The position numbers and the translations under genes are program-made. Source: Membranipora membranacea (taxonomy: Eukaryota; Bryozoa; Gymnolaemata; Cheilostomatida; Membraniporidae). Taken from it: DNA of 64,000 nucleotides. Where the stretch lies: contig OU612068.1 of assembly GCA_914767715.1 (NCBI GenBank), positions 25,482,001 through 25,546,000 of the forward strand, given 5' to 3'. The notes beneath the pieces were generated by a model. It saw only the letters and a list, made by a program, of their open reading frames with translations. It was not told where the DNA came from and searched no databases. Positions 46,501 to 60,131 of the stretch are shown piece after piece (position 1 is the stretch's first letter; each line of letters begins with the position of its first letter).

Positions 46501-49500
46501 AGTCAATGACCAATAAAGACCATGCATAAATAAATAAATAAATAAAAATAAACCAGTCAGGTCACTCAGGTGTATTTGTGGAAGACATCGTTGTCTACAA
46601 ATGATGTCCTGTTTATGGAAGGATGATCTCGGGCTATCAAAAATTTCTTGCATTGAAGATTATTCCTTAACCTTTGCAATATCTATAACACAGGATATCA
46701 AGATGTATATAAAGATCTTCGATCTTTAGCAATGGAAGTCTCTCTTCATATTCTTCCTCATATGGAATCATTATTCTAGTGCATCACTGCATGATGTGAG
46801 AGGGAATGAGATTAAAAGAATTGCAATATATGAGTAATGCAACAATGAGATCGTACATCTTAACAGCTTGTATTGAAACTTTATGATAGAATCATGAAAC
46901 CCAGGTGCTTAAGACTAGAAGCATCATATCCAACCAATCTTGTTGAATTTGACCAACTCAAATTTTGTCGATCCAAAACTGTCGAGCTTATTATCAAATT
47001 GAAGCAGATGGCGTGCATCCAAGGGAAGCTCAATGAAAACCCAGTCACCAAATTTTTGCTTTTTCTAATGTTTTTACCAGCATACAGCACATTTTATTCC
47101 TCATTATTACTACTATATACAACAAAAGATGAATGAAAGGTATGTGAGGTCATATGAGCGTTGAGACTGTAGAGCGTAGAAATGATATTATGAAAAGTGA
47201 GACCGTCGACCTATGAGAAACGAGTACGGCCAATGATGATTTAATTATTATTAGTGAAGTGATCCTTACCTATACCACAGATATAACCGATGACTGCTCC
47301 CCTCCTGTTCACAAATGAAAGAAATATACCCATGATGAACAAGCAGGTAGATGGACCACTAAATACTGCTACGACGGTGAAGAACATCTGCAACGACATG
47401 CAAGATAATTCAATTGTCATCATAAAAAGACAGAAACGTCCTTTCCAGCACAGACTTAGAGTTAAAATGTGAAACCTCATTTTCAAATAACATCCAATAT
47501 ACCTATACTTACACAATCGAACTTCACAACTTACCGAAATTATGTTGTTTCCAAAATTCATTGCAAATGCAACACCGACAAGAGACACAAACCCGAGTAC
47601 CACTGCTATACTTTATCTATTATAGTGGTGTGTTTATCTGATATATTCGGCTTCCACGGTCTTATCAGATCTTCCATAACAACTGTAGCCATCGCACTTA
47701 AGATTGAACTTAAGGTGCTGTAAAAAACCATAAAAAAAGGGCTTGCATGAGATTAAAACGGATAATTTACAATTTGCTACCCATTCACTCCTAAAAGTTA
47801 AAATTCTGAAACATGAGATCTCCCGAACGGTCCTATTACCCCTCGACGAATCCTTGTAGTTTTGGACCATAAGGCATTAAGGCATTACAACAGACAACAA
47901 TCAACAACTGTCATGGTAGAAAACTTTTCCTGTGTTCCTCAGGGGGCAAAAAAATCCGGGCATGCACTTACGGATTTGGACAATAACAACGAGGATATAG
48001 TTCTGCAATAACTTACCTGAGAGAACCACTAAACACTGCAGAAAGAATGAATCCAGGTAATCCTGGACTGTTTCCAAATATTCTCATCACAAATAGTGGG
48101 TAATACTACAATAGAAAAAATAAAATATGTTTAGAACAACTGCAGGTCAATCTGTGATCACAATCGCTGACAAAACCATTTCAGTTATCTTGATATAGGG
48201 CGAAGGCAATGCAGCTAAAGAATAAATTGATCAACAATGAGTATTTGAGTATTGTTGCAAATTGCCCACCAGATAGGGCACCTTAAATACGATCCCAAAA
48301 TGCGATTTTAACTTGGAGATTATGAGAAGGTCTGGCTAATTATTATTTATCTGTGAGTCTGGAATTTCCTACTTGGTAATTAAGGCTCTGACTAGAAAGG
48401 AGAGACCGTACCTGATCTTTGCTGTAAATGACTCCATCTTTGATGGGATCACAGTACTTGAAGGCAGCAAATATGATCAGACCCAACGATCCACTCAGAA
48501 GTTCAAACACAAATGACATGCCTGCTGTAGCCATATAGGAGCTGTAAAACAATCTCAAAATTATCTTATCCATTCATATAGTGTAAGTAAACATGTTCAT
48601 CAAAATAACTAAGGATTTTAGTAGATTTTGAGGAAGTTTTATCAAAAATCATAAACTTGACCTAACTCCATACCACAAAATAATTTAATTCAGTGACAAA
48701 CCTTCATTGATGGTGGATAACCTCAAATATAACATCAACTCAGATGTCTTAAAAGGAAGTTTGAAAGAAGACTTAGTTAGGTGAGGTTAGTAAGTTGTGA
48801 AAATCTGAAACATCAAGTTGAGCATGTAATAATAGTCGAGGCCGGGGACCGTTTAGCGGTAGACAAGAGTCTGGGATGCTCAGACTATAGTCAAGGTATT
48901 ATTGAGGTGGGTGATGTGTAGAGGGGGTGTAGAGTTACCCACCCAATCTGTATGAGGGTCTCTCAGAGATAAAGCTCTCATAACAGAAGTCTGCGTGGTA
49001 CCATATACTGTGATTCCAGCGAGTACTCCGCTTACCCCAACATTCCACATTGTGTGCCGGACTAGTGGATCTACCGCAAGAAACTTTTTAGGTCTGCAAA
49101 AACAGCGAACCAATGACCAATGCGAGAAACAAGGTGGTTCTTACAATAATACGACGAGCATAGTCTCTCACAAGGAAAGTGACTGTATGACCAAAATCAC
49201 AATGTTCAAATTAACATAATGGTCCTGATTCACATGTGTTGGGTAGTGACACTACCAGTGGTAAATCACAACCGGTGTTCATTTGACCAAATCCCGAATC
49301 CCAGTTTCCAACGGCACAGATCTGCAACTGTTTCAATTTCAGTGGTAAGTTAAATGTGTGCCTGCTGCCTGATTAGTTCCACAAAACTTTGGCTTCTGTC
49401 TTGTAAATATTTTTCATTTCTGCTGTACTCAATTCTTCTCATATTCAAAAGATGGCATAGGGTATTAAAGATATAATAGAGATAATATAATAATTATATA

Positions 49501-51884
49501 TTATATATAATAAAGATAAATAACATACTCTAAAACATCTAGTCGTCCGCTGATTTTGTTAGCCTTGTACACTTCAGAGGCACCTCCAGCCGAAATAGTT
49601 CCAGCAATAACCATGGTAAGCAAGCCAGCCAGCAAATATTATTGTTAGCTGTAAAGTATCTGTCATTAATACCGCCTTCATTCCTCCCTGAAAATAGACA
49701 TCAATAACAACACAATTACTATAATCATGATCAGCTAAATGCCCCTCAGGTCGCTACCGCACCGTTAAATATCGGGGTACATGGGGTAGAGACAGCTTTT
49801 TAAGACATCTCATACATACACTTAATAATATACTATTCTAAAAAACTTTTTATACAACAGAGATCTGATTTTTCCATGTTTTTCTTTCTTGTCAGTATTA
49901 ACAACGTATTTCGTGACAAATTTTTGTCTATGATAGTAATAAATCCATCCATCCATCCATCCAGCTAACAATATTGATAAATTGAGTGCCTCAACCTAGT
50001 GATCAAAAATAAGTACAGCATGGTTAGATCTAGATAAATTTGAGCCAATAGACAGTTTTCTGAGCATTGATTTATGCCTCAATTTGGAGTTGCCCTCTCT
50101 CCAGTTTGGTACTTTTAACCCACGCCGCATAAGAAAAACGTGCTGAAACGAGGGTTATCTTGAAAACCGCATATAAAAGGATAAAAATTATTTTTTATTC
50201 AGAATCTGCAACATTGAAAACTCATATGGACATAGTTTGGGAAATAATTTTAGTAATTGGATAGTCAATTATAGCATTTTCTGCCTGTTTTGCGGACAAT
50301 TTGGCAGAATTTTTCATGAGTTTCGTCACTAAAATTAAGATTTATCAACATTCAAGCCTCCAATGATTTGGAAACCCTGTCTCGGATGGTTTTCAATGGT
50401 GCAGACTCTGGATCAAAAATAATTTTTGTCCTATCATAAGCGGTTTTCAAGATAATGCTCTTTCAGCAGGTTTTTCCTATGCGGCGTGGGTTAAAAGTAC
50501 CAAACTGGAGAAAGGGCAACTCCGAATTGAGGCATAAATAAGAGCTCAGAAAACTGTCTATTTGCACACATTCCAGCTGTTCTTATACTACCATGGGTTC
50601 GAAGGGGGCAACTCCAAATGCAGGCAAATTGGATCATACTTGTTCTATGGTAGATCTACGGGCAAACAAATATACACTTTACTTTGAGATGGTACAATTT
50701 ACGTCCCCGATATCATTCAGGTAAAATCGGATAAGATGATGGATGTTAATTGAACTTTTGATGGTATTGAATGTTTTATCAACTAGCCTGAATTTATCTT
50801 TTGCACATATAGTTTCAAATTTTTATAACACAGCGGAGACAAATTAGAGTAAGTATGTAGATGATGAGCACTTAGTCAGGATCATAAACATACCAACATA
50901 TTTTTATTCTTATCTCAATTCATATTGATTTTTATTGATTTTTATATTTGTTTTATTTTTTTTTATTTCCTATTCATTTTTATATTTATTTTTTTTATAT
51001 TTTTAATTTATGATTATTTTACTTTTTATATTTCCTATTTGTATTTATTTCATTTTTTATCTTTATGTTTTTATTGTCAAGACAGATGGGTTAAACCAAT
51101 TGCAATCGCTTTCTCACCATAACAGTGTAGAGTAAGGAGAGACAGAGGACAACAAATACAGCTGCCCACAGGTCTATACCAGTCACTGAAATAAAAACAC
51201 AATAGTTGTGTACACTTCTAACATAATACCTGGTGATAATGTCAGAGTAAAGACTGAGTTAAGACTGCCTCAAGGTATGATTCGCCAGGTAATCTAAGGA
51301 ATGAATGGTATTAAATTGTAAACCTGACTTATTCGATAGCATTACTAAAGGAATTTCAAAAGTCCTTATTAGCCAATCTTTTGGAGTTTCTTGACCAGAT
51401 CGCAAAATTAAAATCCGTGAAAATATTTATTCTGTAGGGTACTTTATTGCTCAAGTAAGTAAATCAATAAACTAATCAAACAAATGTATCACAATTTCAT
51501 AAATACAGAGCCCTCCTCACGAAATTCAGGGCTTTATCTGATGCATTACGTGTTTATCAACCTGATATCTGGCCTACCTGCAGAGACTGACAAGGCTGGT
51601 CCGTATATCACCAGACCGCTATACAGCAACTAAAAGATAAACATCGTATATATAACAAATATATAATATAATATAATAATAATACTAGAAATGCAGCAAT
51701 CATAAATGCCACAAAACTTCAGGGGGCTGATGACATACACTTAGGTTGTCGATTGGTGTCGGATGCCCGCACACTTTGGAGGACTGGATGTTCAAAATAA
51801 TCATCTGTTTTTTGGATGATTATCAATACATACAATACATCAAACATATGTGTTTATAAAAACTTTGATATATTTATATATTAG

Positions 51885-51915
<31 letters not shown>

Positions 51916-53981
51916 TGCGCCTCTCGCACTGAGATCAGACATGCTAACCGCTGAGCCACGCCGACCCGCTGAAGCTTACAACCCTAAGTTGGACATGAAT
52001 GGTTAAAGTAAGCTGTTGTTTAATTTTCTCAGTTTCACCCGCTATTGATTTTAAGCTTTCATGGCACATATCAGGAAAAAAAGTGTAAAAAATATAATAA
52101 GCACACCCTCAATTGGTTTTACTACACATATGTGGTTGAAGACAGGACTTCGGCCATTTCTTCTATTTTTTTAAGCCACTTTTTGAAAAAGTGCTATAAG
52201 GCACTGGATATGGGTTTCTTTCATTTTATATACACATGCATTTATCATAAACATCAAACTGAAGTTTTGTGAATAATAAATATAAAAAAAATTCCTCAAA
52301 AGTATCAATGCACCTATCTATGTTAGGCCTTTGGTTGCATACTTTAGCTCAAATAGAAATTTGTTTTCATGAATCATATAGCATAATAAACAGGATGTGG
52401 CGCAAATTATTTTGATCACAATAATTGTTTCAATGGCTATAATAACTAGAAGTACTGAAGTATTAAAATTGATCAACGATTGTGCTGAGAGGCCTAGCCA
52501 CCACCGGCCTAATATTATCTAAGAACATGTGACTCAAGTAGAGCATAGGCATGTTCAGGACACTATGTCAATGGCTCAATGGAAATCTCTCAATGGCTGA
52601 TTTTGAAAAAATTCTCATTGAATGAAAGCTATGGCAATAAATTTTTTTTTTCAAAAAAGTCCTAGAACTGAAAAGATAAGTGACACAAATAAATCAGCAG
52701 TTGACAGCCTATACTTACATGATTTATAGTGCTTGAGAGGGCACATGCAGTCTTGATCTGTTTACCGAAACTCCATTCTATGTACTGTAAAGAAATTATG
52801 ATAAACATTTTTTTAATCTGATTTTGGAGTTAATGATCGTAATATATATAATAATAAAGATAAAGTTATAAAACTCTAAACTCTATTTTTTCAAACCTCA
52901 TTTATTTACGTATTCTTAGTAATTTTTTATTGAGAATTTTCATATCTTTATTTCATAACCGAGCACTCAGAAAAAGAACCGAATTATCACGAAAATTGAT
53001 AAAAATACAAATACATACATACAATAACGATTTTTTGAAAAAGAATTGAGATCAAACTAACCTTATATACGCTAACCATCTTCATTTGCTGGAATACAGG
53101 TAGGAAAAAGTTACTCGCTATCACAATCCCCATCGGTACAAAAATGTAACTATACATAAATATAGTACCATACGAGTATATCTCCCCAGGTACAGACATA
53201 ATTGTCAGAGAGGACAGATAACTACAAATCAAAAATTTAGTTATTGAAAAGGGTATGATCACCAAATTCATCACACTGCAATTGTATCATCTGAGCTTAC
53301 AAAAACTTCGAGCTCAAATCTGACTTGATTTATCAAGACAACAGCAGATGTTGGAACTGTGTGGTTAAGAAATCATAAGCAAAGTTTTTTGTAGCAATGC
53401 ATTGGTTAATGTAATATACATTGTTAATATAAAGTTGTCCATTGTTAAGATTCTAACAGTTTCTTAGTGATGGTGTTGATTTTTCGTCAATTCAGGACAA
53501 GATTGACAATATCAATGCGTTGAGATCAAATTTTGAGGCAAAAAATATCCGCTTTTTCCAAAAAAATTATTTTTTTCAATTGATTTCTACCAAAAACACT
53601 CATATGATACTGTGGTGATGTCTACTTGTCTTTCCAGTAGTTTCTTTTAGCGTCAACAAATTCAAGGTGAAAAACGACTTTCCGCTATGAAACAGATTTT
53701 CCGCCTTTTTGCGTTTCCCAGAGCCCGTGCGTGAAACATTAAATCATTTGAGTTATAAGAATGAAAAAATTAATATCTTTCATTGTTGGAAATTCAGCTA
53801 ACCTGGCGAGCAGACTGCATGACACAGGGAACCAGTGCATGTAACTATCGGCAAATAGATATTCTTTTGTCGTTTTCTGTTTTCCTCCAGTGAATGCGTA
53901 ATAAAATCCTACACATGCTGATATGGCTAAAACTAATGTCAGCACGACATAATCCTGCCACTGAAAATGTGGAGCTTCCAT
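40520..53981 (-). CDS. SLC5-family Na+/solute symporter, frame broken in two exons
   Basis: Fifteen exons: 53803-53981 (ATG 53979-53981), 53062-53221, 52719-52784, 51578-51629, 51118-51185, 49529-49687, 48943-49093, 48412-48541, 48017-48105, 47535-47717, 47270-47387, 46205-46370, 42075-42181, 41525-41667 and 40520-40594 (stop TGA). About 615 codons, the usual size, for a membrane protein of about 13 helices. Sequence follows SLC5A5/A6/A8/A12-like carriers: DYVVLTLVLAISACVGFYYAF, TIMSVPGEIYSYG, LLYSGLVIYGPALS, GGMKAVLMTDTLQL, VYGTTQTSVMRALSL, FKYCDPIKDG, SPGLPGFILSAVFSGSLSTLSS and a Cys/Asn-glycosylation loop. Exon 6 needs one base removed near 49620-49632, and exon 10 needs one base added near 47605-47612 (an in-frame TAG at 47606-47608); each shift restores homology and exon phase. 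The exon 7-8 junction fits only with a different splice pair or another indel. It may be a young pseudogene or contain sequence errors. Confidence 0.82.
42992..42999. repeat. Target site duplication, left copy (gtctagag)
   Basis: This matches 45564-45571 directly on the other side of the hAT-like element. Removing the element and one copy rejoins the LINE reading ...YGLEFWG..., which confirms the insertion. Confidence 0.92.
43000..45563. mobile_element. hAT-like foldback transposon, 2,564 bp, 984-bp inverted arms
   Basis: Arms 43000-43983 and 44580-45563 are near-identical reverse complements with no net length difference; the loop is 43984-44579. Ends begin CAGCTGTGGGCAACCT on both sides and are flanked by an 8-bp direct repeat, gtctagag (42992-42999 and 45564-45571). 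CAG ends and 8-bp duplications are typical of hAT elements. No transposase is recognisable; an 84-codon ORF occurs once in each arm with one visible difference. It is non-autonomous. Confidence 0.9.
49945..49966. repeat. ATCC tetranucleotide microsatellite
   Basis: About five copies of atcc in SLC5 intron 5. Confidence 0.85.
50047..50562. mobile_element. Foldback MITE-like element, 516 bp
   Basis: aatagacagttttctgagc at 50047 pairs with its complement ending at 50562. Anchors 50081-50095/50514-50528 and 50118-50130/50479-50491 keep the same symmetry (coordinate sum 100609), so the whole 516 bp is one imperfect palindrome of about 257-bp arms. It lies in SLC5 intron 5. No clear target duplication was found. 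Confidence 0.82.
51887..51911. repeat. AT dinucleotide microsatellite
   Basis: A run of at repeats that directly truncates the tRNA-like sequence that follows. Confidence 0.85.
51912..51967 (-). repeat. tRNA-derived SINE head or tRNA fragment
   Basis: On the minus strand GGGTCGGCGTGGCTCAGCGG is followed by TTAGCATGTCTGATCTC and AGTGCGAGAGGCGCAGGTTT. GTGGCTCAGCGGTTAGCA matches a tRNA D-arm/A-box. The T-arm is cut off at the point where the B-box should be, by the AT microsatellite. It is not a functional tRNA. Confidence 0.6.
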
Positions 53982-54489
53982 ATCTTCCGTAATGAGTTGT
54001 GGTTATGTGGTGTAGTTATGTGTGCCTGATGAGCATCTTAGAGCTGAACAACTTTACAATCATCACATGCTATTTATAACGCTTCACATTTATTACTGTA
54101 AGTAAGCTAGAATGTGATTGGATGATATTTTTAGCAACATTTTGATGCTGCTGGCAGCAGAAGATATTTATGACTGTGATGATGAATTTAAGCTTATATC
54201 ATATCACCACAGAGGAGTGGCTGTAATAATCCCCAACTTAAACAGCAAGCCATATTTAACTGGGAAAAAAAGTCAACATTCTATTTGTCCTTCTATAAAA
54301 TTTTTGCAATCCTCTTGGCTTTTAACTTTCAAATTATGAATTCTGAGAATAACAATTTTTGCAAATACCACTGAGCAGTAATTGTTCTTTGTCTCGCTTT
54401 GAATGGAAAGGAAGGGATAAGCCTCCACCAGCAGAGACAATGTGATTGGCTGAGAATTTTACAGCGAGCAGGCATAGTTTGCGTTTGAT

Positions 54490-54516
54490 CAAGGAGTTGT
54501 AGTCTACAACTCCTTG
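54490..54516. repeat. Short perfect hairpin
   Basis: caaggagttgtag is followed at once by its reverse complement, about 500 bp upstream of the SLC5 start codon. Confidence 0.8.
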
Positions 54517-56238
54517 GTTTGATTGAATTTGACTTTATATGATGTCATGTGACATCATATTTTTGAGCTGTGCCCTAATTATATTCATAGATGGCTGATC
54601 GATTTCAATATCATGGGGATTATCAACAATAATAAAAATAGAATACACTATCAGAAAGCAACATACGTGGGAAAACATCTTCAAAACATTACTACTCTGA
54701 TGTTATGACAAAAATTTATTTAGATGTGCCCTCCATGGGTTCTGGTTAAACCCATAGACCAAAGCATTTTATGTAAGTTTGCAAAACTGTTACATTGTGT
54801 AAATTCAAAGCTCAATTTAGTTTAGGATACTACTAGGGACTGTCCCCTTGATTGGGGCATGATATATGTAACTGTGGATTTGAAAAGAATTAGTTTTGTG
54901 ATTTTGACCTCGAGGTCGTAAATTGGATCACATTCATACTGAGGGTATGACAATGTAATCTCCCCACAAGCAGCAGCAGTGATATAAAAAATTTTATTCT
55001 GATCCGCTCAAGATTAAGTTTCAAAGGAGGCATGTACCATAAAATTATTATAGATGAAAGAACCAAAAACTTGCAGTTTACATATAAAAGTAAAAAGGTG
55101 ATCAGTTACTGGAAAGTCTGGAATATCATGTCAGTAAGTTTCATGGTTGTTTGTGTAATTTGACAAGGAGATGTAAACAAGCTGCATCCTAAAATAATGT
55201 TCTGTCATTTTAGGTAATGTCATTGATCGATCCAGATATCGACATATCACATACCGTTAGAGAGCTGCTAAGCTACCGGGTGTGAATACCTGAACAAAAA
55301 CTTGATTTGATAATGTGAGGACATTTTAGTGAGGAAACTAGGTATAAGACGCTGTTATTGTTAATGCAGATGGCGGAACATGATAAAAATCAAAAGCTAT
55401 TAGTGTAGGTGGTGAAGTGATGGACCTCAATATCTCAGAAAATCGACAGAAAATAGAAGACCCAAGTCGTTTTGGAAACTGATAATAGAGATGCATTAAT
55501 GAGGAAGACCTTATCTTTTTTTGTAGACTATAGACTCTCACAAAGTTTTAAAATATCTTATCAAATTTGGATTGCTTATATCCAGTGAATTATATGCGAT
55601 ATGATGAACAATACACCACTCTCAACAGTCGGAAATGAAAAAGATTAGCATGTAATAATTATAGCCTGCTATCTAAAAAACTGCTTGTTGCATGGAAACA
55701 GATTATTTCAGCATTCAGCAGTCTTGGGGCGTCAAACTCGGAGGCTAATGTCACTTTGAACATGCGCACCTATAATTCAGGTCGGTGCTAAACACCGTAG
55801 CTAAATACAAAATTTTGTTCGGCTCATCTATCGATCTTCACCTCGATTCGGAGTTACCCCTCTTACCTATAATGCATTAAACAGACTGTTTGATGTGGAC
55901 TTTGGCAGTTGCGTGCCCTGCTATGGTGACAGCATTCGATGGAGGTTCCCTACACACATACGCTCTTTGTCTGATTTATACAAATGATGATAGCAACCAG
56001 CCAGAGGAGTGATATCAAGTTAAATTTTCGACTCATCAGGCATGGAGTAGCTTGTTCATGCTGATTTATTTTTTATGGAAAACTTCCTTTTGAAATTTCT
56101 ATAAAATCCATAATCCATAGATGGTGATCGTATTGAAATGAAGTCGTAGAATTTCAGTTGAAAAATCTCATATTATATTCAAAATAATATGTATTCTGTT
56201 CTGTCTCTTGTACTATCACCATCACCATTTTATTTGTA

Positions 56239-57150
56239 AAAGAATGTTCATGTTAATCTGAGGAGCTGTAACTGTTTAATTGCACAATTCACTTTCGCGA
56301 AATAAAGTTCTGTTGATACAACAACAAAGTTAAATCTAAATTACATTGCTTTGATTTTCAAAATAAAATCTTGTGTTGTAATGCCATTATATTTATTGAA
56401 TTATCAAATTGGGAGAAAAACATGTCATGTGATGACAGAGACACCAAATAGAAGCAATAAAATCAGGAAATATTGGCAGAAGATGGATTATTATTTGATT
56501 TTGTAATTTGTATTCAAATATTGGGCACATAATTAAGATGTGAAAACCAAAATATGTAGTCATAATGAGGCAGCTTAATTTTGCCAGTCATCACAACACC
56601 TCTTGAACTAAACTGTCTAAGGCATCTAAAATATGCCTTAGCCTAGTTTTTTGTTAATGCAAAATTTTTTATAAAAGAATAGTTAGGTGGATCTAGGCAA
56701 TTATTAGTACTCTATATTTATAAATAAGGTTCATGTTGATCTGATATGCTGTAGCTGTTACCTTTCAAAATTTTTTTCACATAATTATAGGAAGTTCTCT
56801 AGGTATAGTGCAACAACATAGTTAAGTTGTGGTGTGAAACAACAATTGAAATATTACGTTCTTGAATCTTGAAATTTAATTATTCTCATTGATTGCTCAT
56901 TACTCATTCTAGTTTTTATATGTAAGCAATAAACACACACATAAAAAAAAAGCTCTCGCGTTGTGATACCATGATGGCAATAATAGATAGCATTTTATCC
57001 CAAATAAATTTTGCCATAAAATTTGAAACTCAAGTCTTGTACATTTTTTAATACTTCTTGGTTCATTGAAAAAAAGAGATGTATTTTGATAGCTGTTATG
57101 TCCATTATATGTGTTGGGTTATCAAAGAAGAATAAAACATGCCGAGTGAT
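56239..57150. repeat. Diverged direct duplication
   Basis: Landmarks from 56239-56470 (gttcatgtt, tctga, gctgtaactgtt, agttct, caacaac) recur in the same order from about 56724 to 57150, with many changes and insertions. Confidence 0.5.
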
Positions 57151-57190
57151 AACAATAGAAAGAAAAATCCCAAACAGTTGTAGTTGAAGT

Positions 57191-57240
57191 GCTTAACCGT
57201 TGCTTGGTTGACTGGTATTAGCATTTCATTGTCAACCACT
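57191..57240. repeat. Degenerate half-copy of the 60.1 kb hairpin element
   Basis: ggtattagcatttcattgtc and the following caaccact match the left arm of the element at 60132-60255 with substitutions. Confidence 0.6.
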
Positions 57241-57397
57241 TTCTCATGGGGTTGTGGTTTGTAAACTTAACTACCTAAACCATAGCAAAAGTTGATTCAA
57301 GTAAATTATGCTCGTTTTGTCACTTTGAAGATGGATTGATGTATTTTATATTTTATATACAGATAATTGGCAACATACATGAGAGCATTTTGTATCC

Positions 57398-57925
57398 TAA
57401 GTAGAAAGCAAAGTCACAATAGATGCATAAAACTAAGAAAAATGGTAAGAGATCCATCAGGCTAAAAATGAATAAATTCAGATGTAAGTAAAGATGTTTC
57501 GACAATAGTGATTTGAGACAATGAAAGCAATGTGGTACAATATGTTAAAAATACCATATCTACATTATTGTACAAATTTATGTTCACAATAACTGCAACA
57601 ACAGTTACTTTTTTTAATGATAGGCAATCATCAGGTAACAAGTCATAGCCAGAAACGGGAAAAAAAATGCATTACATATTTGTTGTATATGTAAAAAGCA
57701 AAGTCACAATAGATGCAAAAAACTAAAATTGTATGAGATCCATCAGGCTATAAACTATTGAATTTATATTTAATTAAAGTTGCTTAGAACAAAGCAATTT
57801 GAAGAAACCATATCTACACTATTGTGCAAATGTATATTCGCATAATTGCAACAACAAATCTTTTTTAAATGGTGGGCAATAACCAGATAACAAATCAACT
57901 CAACTGTGACAGAAACTTACTGGTG
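57398..57925. repeat. Diverged tandem duplication, about 230-260 bp units
   Basis: agcaaagtcacaatagatgc, gagatccatcaggcta, ccatatctaca, attgcaacaaca and aaccagataacaa-type landmarks occur in the same order at 57398-57660 and 57690-57925. Confidence 0.75.
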
Positions 57926-58860
57926 CTGCACATAAACAGCGCTGGATTAAATCAATCATACAACAAATATAAAGTGGATGCTGTATGCCGGCTATTTGAA
58001 GGCAAAAAATAGGACACAAAAGTACAAAAACAACTTTTAAAACCTCATATAACCGCTTAGAGAACTTATCTTATTGTCTGGTTATAGTGCTAGTGAAGAT
58101 AAAAATGTATACATGTATACATGTATAAACTTTGAAGATTGAAATCCTGTCATCCCAGCCACCCCTGCCAAACCTCAATTAAGACACTGGTACAACAAAT
58201 TAAGTTGGGATATGTAATTTCAACAAGCTGTTTGGAAATAATTTCTTCTGTTGCAGTTGGGATTATGCTTCCTGGTTTACATTCAGTTTTTCTTACTTAG
58301 ATTAGCAATCAGGTGAGCTGCTTGAGTATAATTATGGTGTACATCAGTTAGAGCCTGCAATGTTGGATCAGTTTGGGGCCGTATGAATCACGAGTTATTG
58401 GACTTAAGGACCAGGACAGCCTTCAACTGACTGACAAGATGTCCGTCATGACTGCGGGTGAGTTTACAGCAGGCTCAAGGCTGCCCAGCAGCTCACCCAA
58501 ATGCTGTCAGAATCTGCTTATTATTTTGTTTTTTATTTTGTACAGGGAGTACAGGAAGTAGCAAGAATTTAAAGTTACAGCAGTCGGTTATAACAACATA
58601 GTTTGTCATCGTCAATTATATGGTGGCCTTATCGCATCAAGGGTAATCTTTGGGGATGTTTTGGAAACCAATCCCAAAAAAGCTTGCTGAAAATCTCCCG
58701 CCAGTGCTCAGACCCCGAAAAAGAACTAGGATTTTCTTCAAGAACTAACCGTTAATGTGGAAACTGGGGCCATCTATACCAGCAGTTTGCAAATTTTGTT
58801 CAAAAGTTCTCCAAGCAGTTACATCAGATTTTGGAAGTTTTGTGCAAAACCTCAATCGTT

Positions 58861-58882
58861 GTAGCTTGTCATGACAAGCTAC
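58861..58882. repeat. Perfect 22-bp palindrome
   Basis: gtagcttgtca joined to its reverse complement with no loop. Confidence 0.85.
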
Positions 58883-60131
58883 CCTCGTTGAAACATTTAA
58901 ATTTTGAAAAAAGTGTATAAAACTTTGCCTATCAGTTGGGCATACCAAAATATAAAACAAAACGTATGCAAAGAATACCTGATATTCACGTGGTCAGATC
59001 GAACCCTTGAGATCTACTTTCTTGTAGGCTACACTTCTTATAAGTCCGATGAAAGCTCATAACCAAGTGAGGCTCGACACTCGAGGGCTTCTCATGAACC
59101 ATCATATGGAGAGTAACTGGGTCATTGCCTTGAGAAAATATAAATAATACATTTATATACATACAGTCAACTTTATGTTTTGTTGAATATTTAAATCATG
59201 CACAGTGACTAATAAAATTGGGGAATTCAGTGATCATACAGACTTATATGTTAAATTGGAATCACTGGAGAAAAGGAAACCCAGTGGAAGAGAACATGTT
59301 TCATCAAACCAGAAAACAAGTATGTTAAAAGAAAGACAGGAGACATATGAACATTGAGTGACCAGTTTAGTTAGCAGTTAGAAAAAGGAGATTGTTTACT
59401 GGGTACTGACTTGTCAACGGCTGGATAAGATTGTTACAAGTTGTGGAGCTACAGCACAGAAAAGTAGGGTGGGTATTTTAACTAGTGATCAATATTAAAC
59501 AGACGTATTTATATGCAAATAAACTGGATGAAATATACCAAAGCCTATCGAAGAAATGTGGAGAAGATCGTGCTATCTTTTGTAAACTGTACCTTTTGAT
59601 GGAGTTCAAATACATGTATTGGGATTTTAAATTCCAGTAATGGGAGTGTGCATGAGACATCAAAATTAGGTTTGTGGGGTGAAAGGAGCATATTTTTTAC
59701 TTGGAGCAGGTTAAGCTGCAGATGTTTATTCATGTTGACTCTCGATGGATATCGAAAAAATTTGAAACATTGCTTCGGCCAACATTCTAAACAATATTCT
59801 AACCATCCCCTACGGTATAATATGATGAATATCAGATCAAAAGATTTCTAAAGTGAATAATATATGGAAAGTAATTGGCCGTGAGATTCAGAACTTGAGA
59901 TCTGGTGTAATCTTTGATAATTGTAAATCTTTGATGAAAGAGGATCAATTTGGACTGAGCTTAAAACATTTCGGTGCCTGCAGGCGAGGAAAGAATTGGC
60001 AGGAACAACAAAATCTCAATTTAATTTAATTTAATCTTCAATTATCAATATTCTAGACTATTTCGCGCAATTTTAAACCTTTTGCCTGAAAGTCCACTTT
60101 AAAGATGTTAAACATTTCACTATAAGACTAG

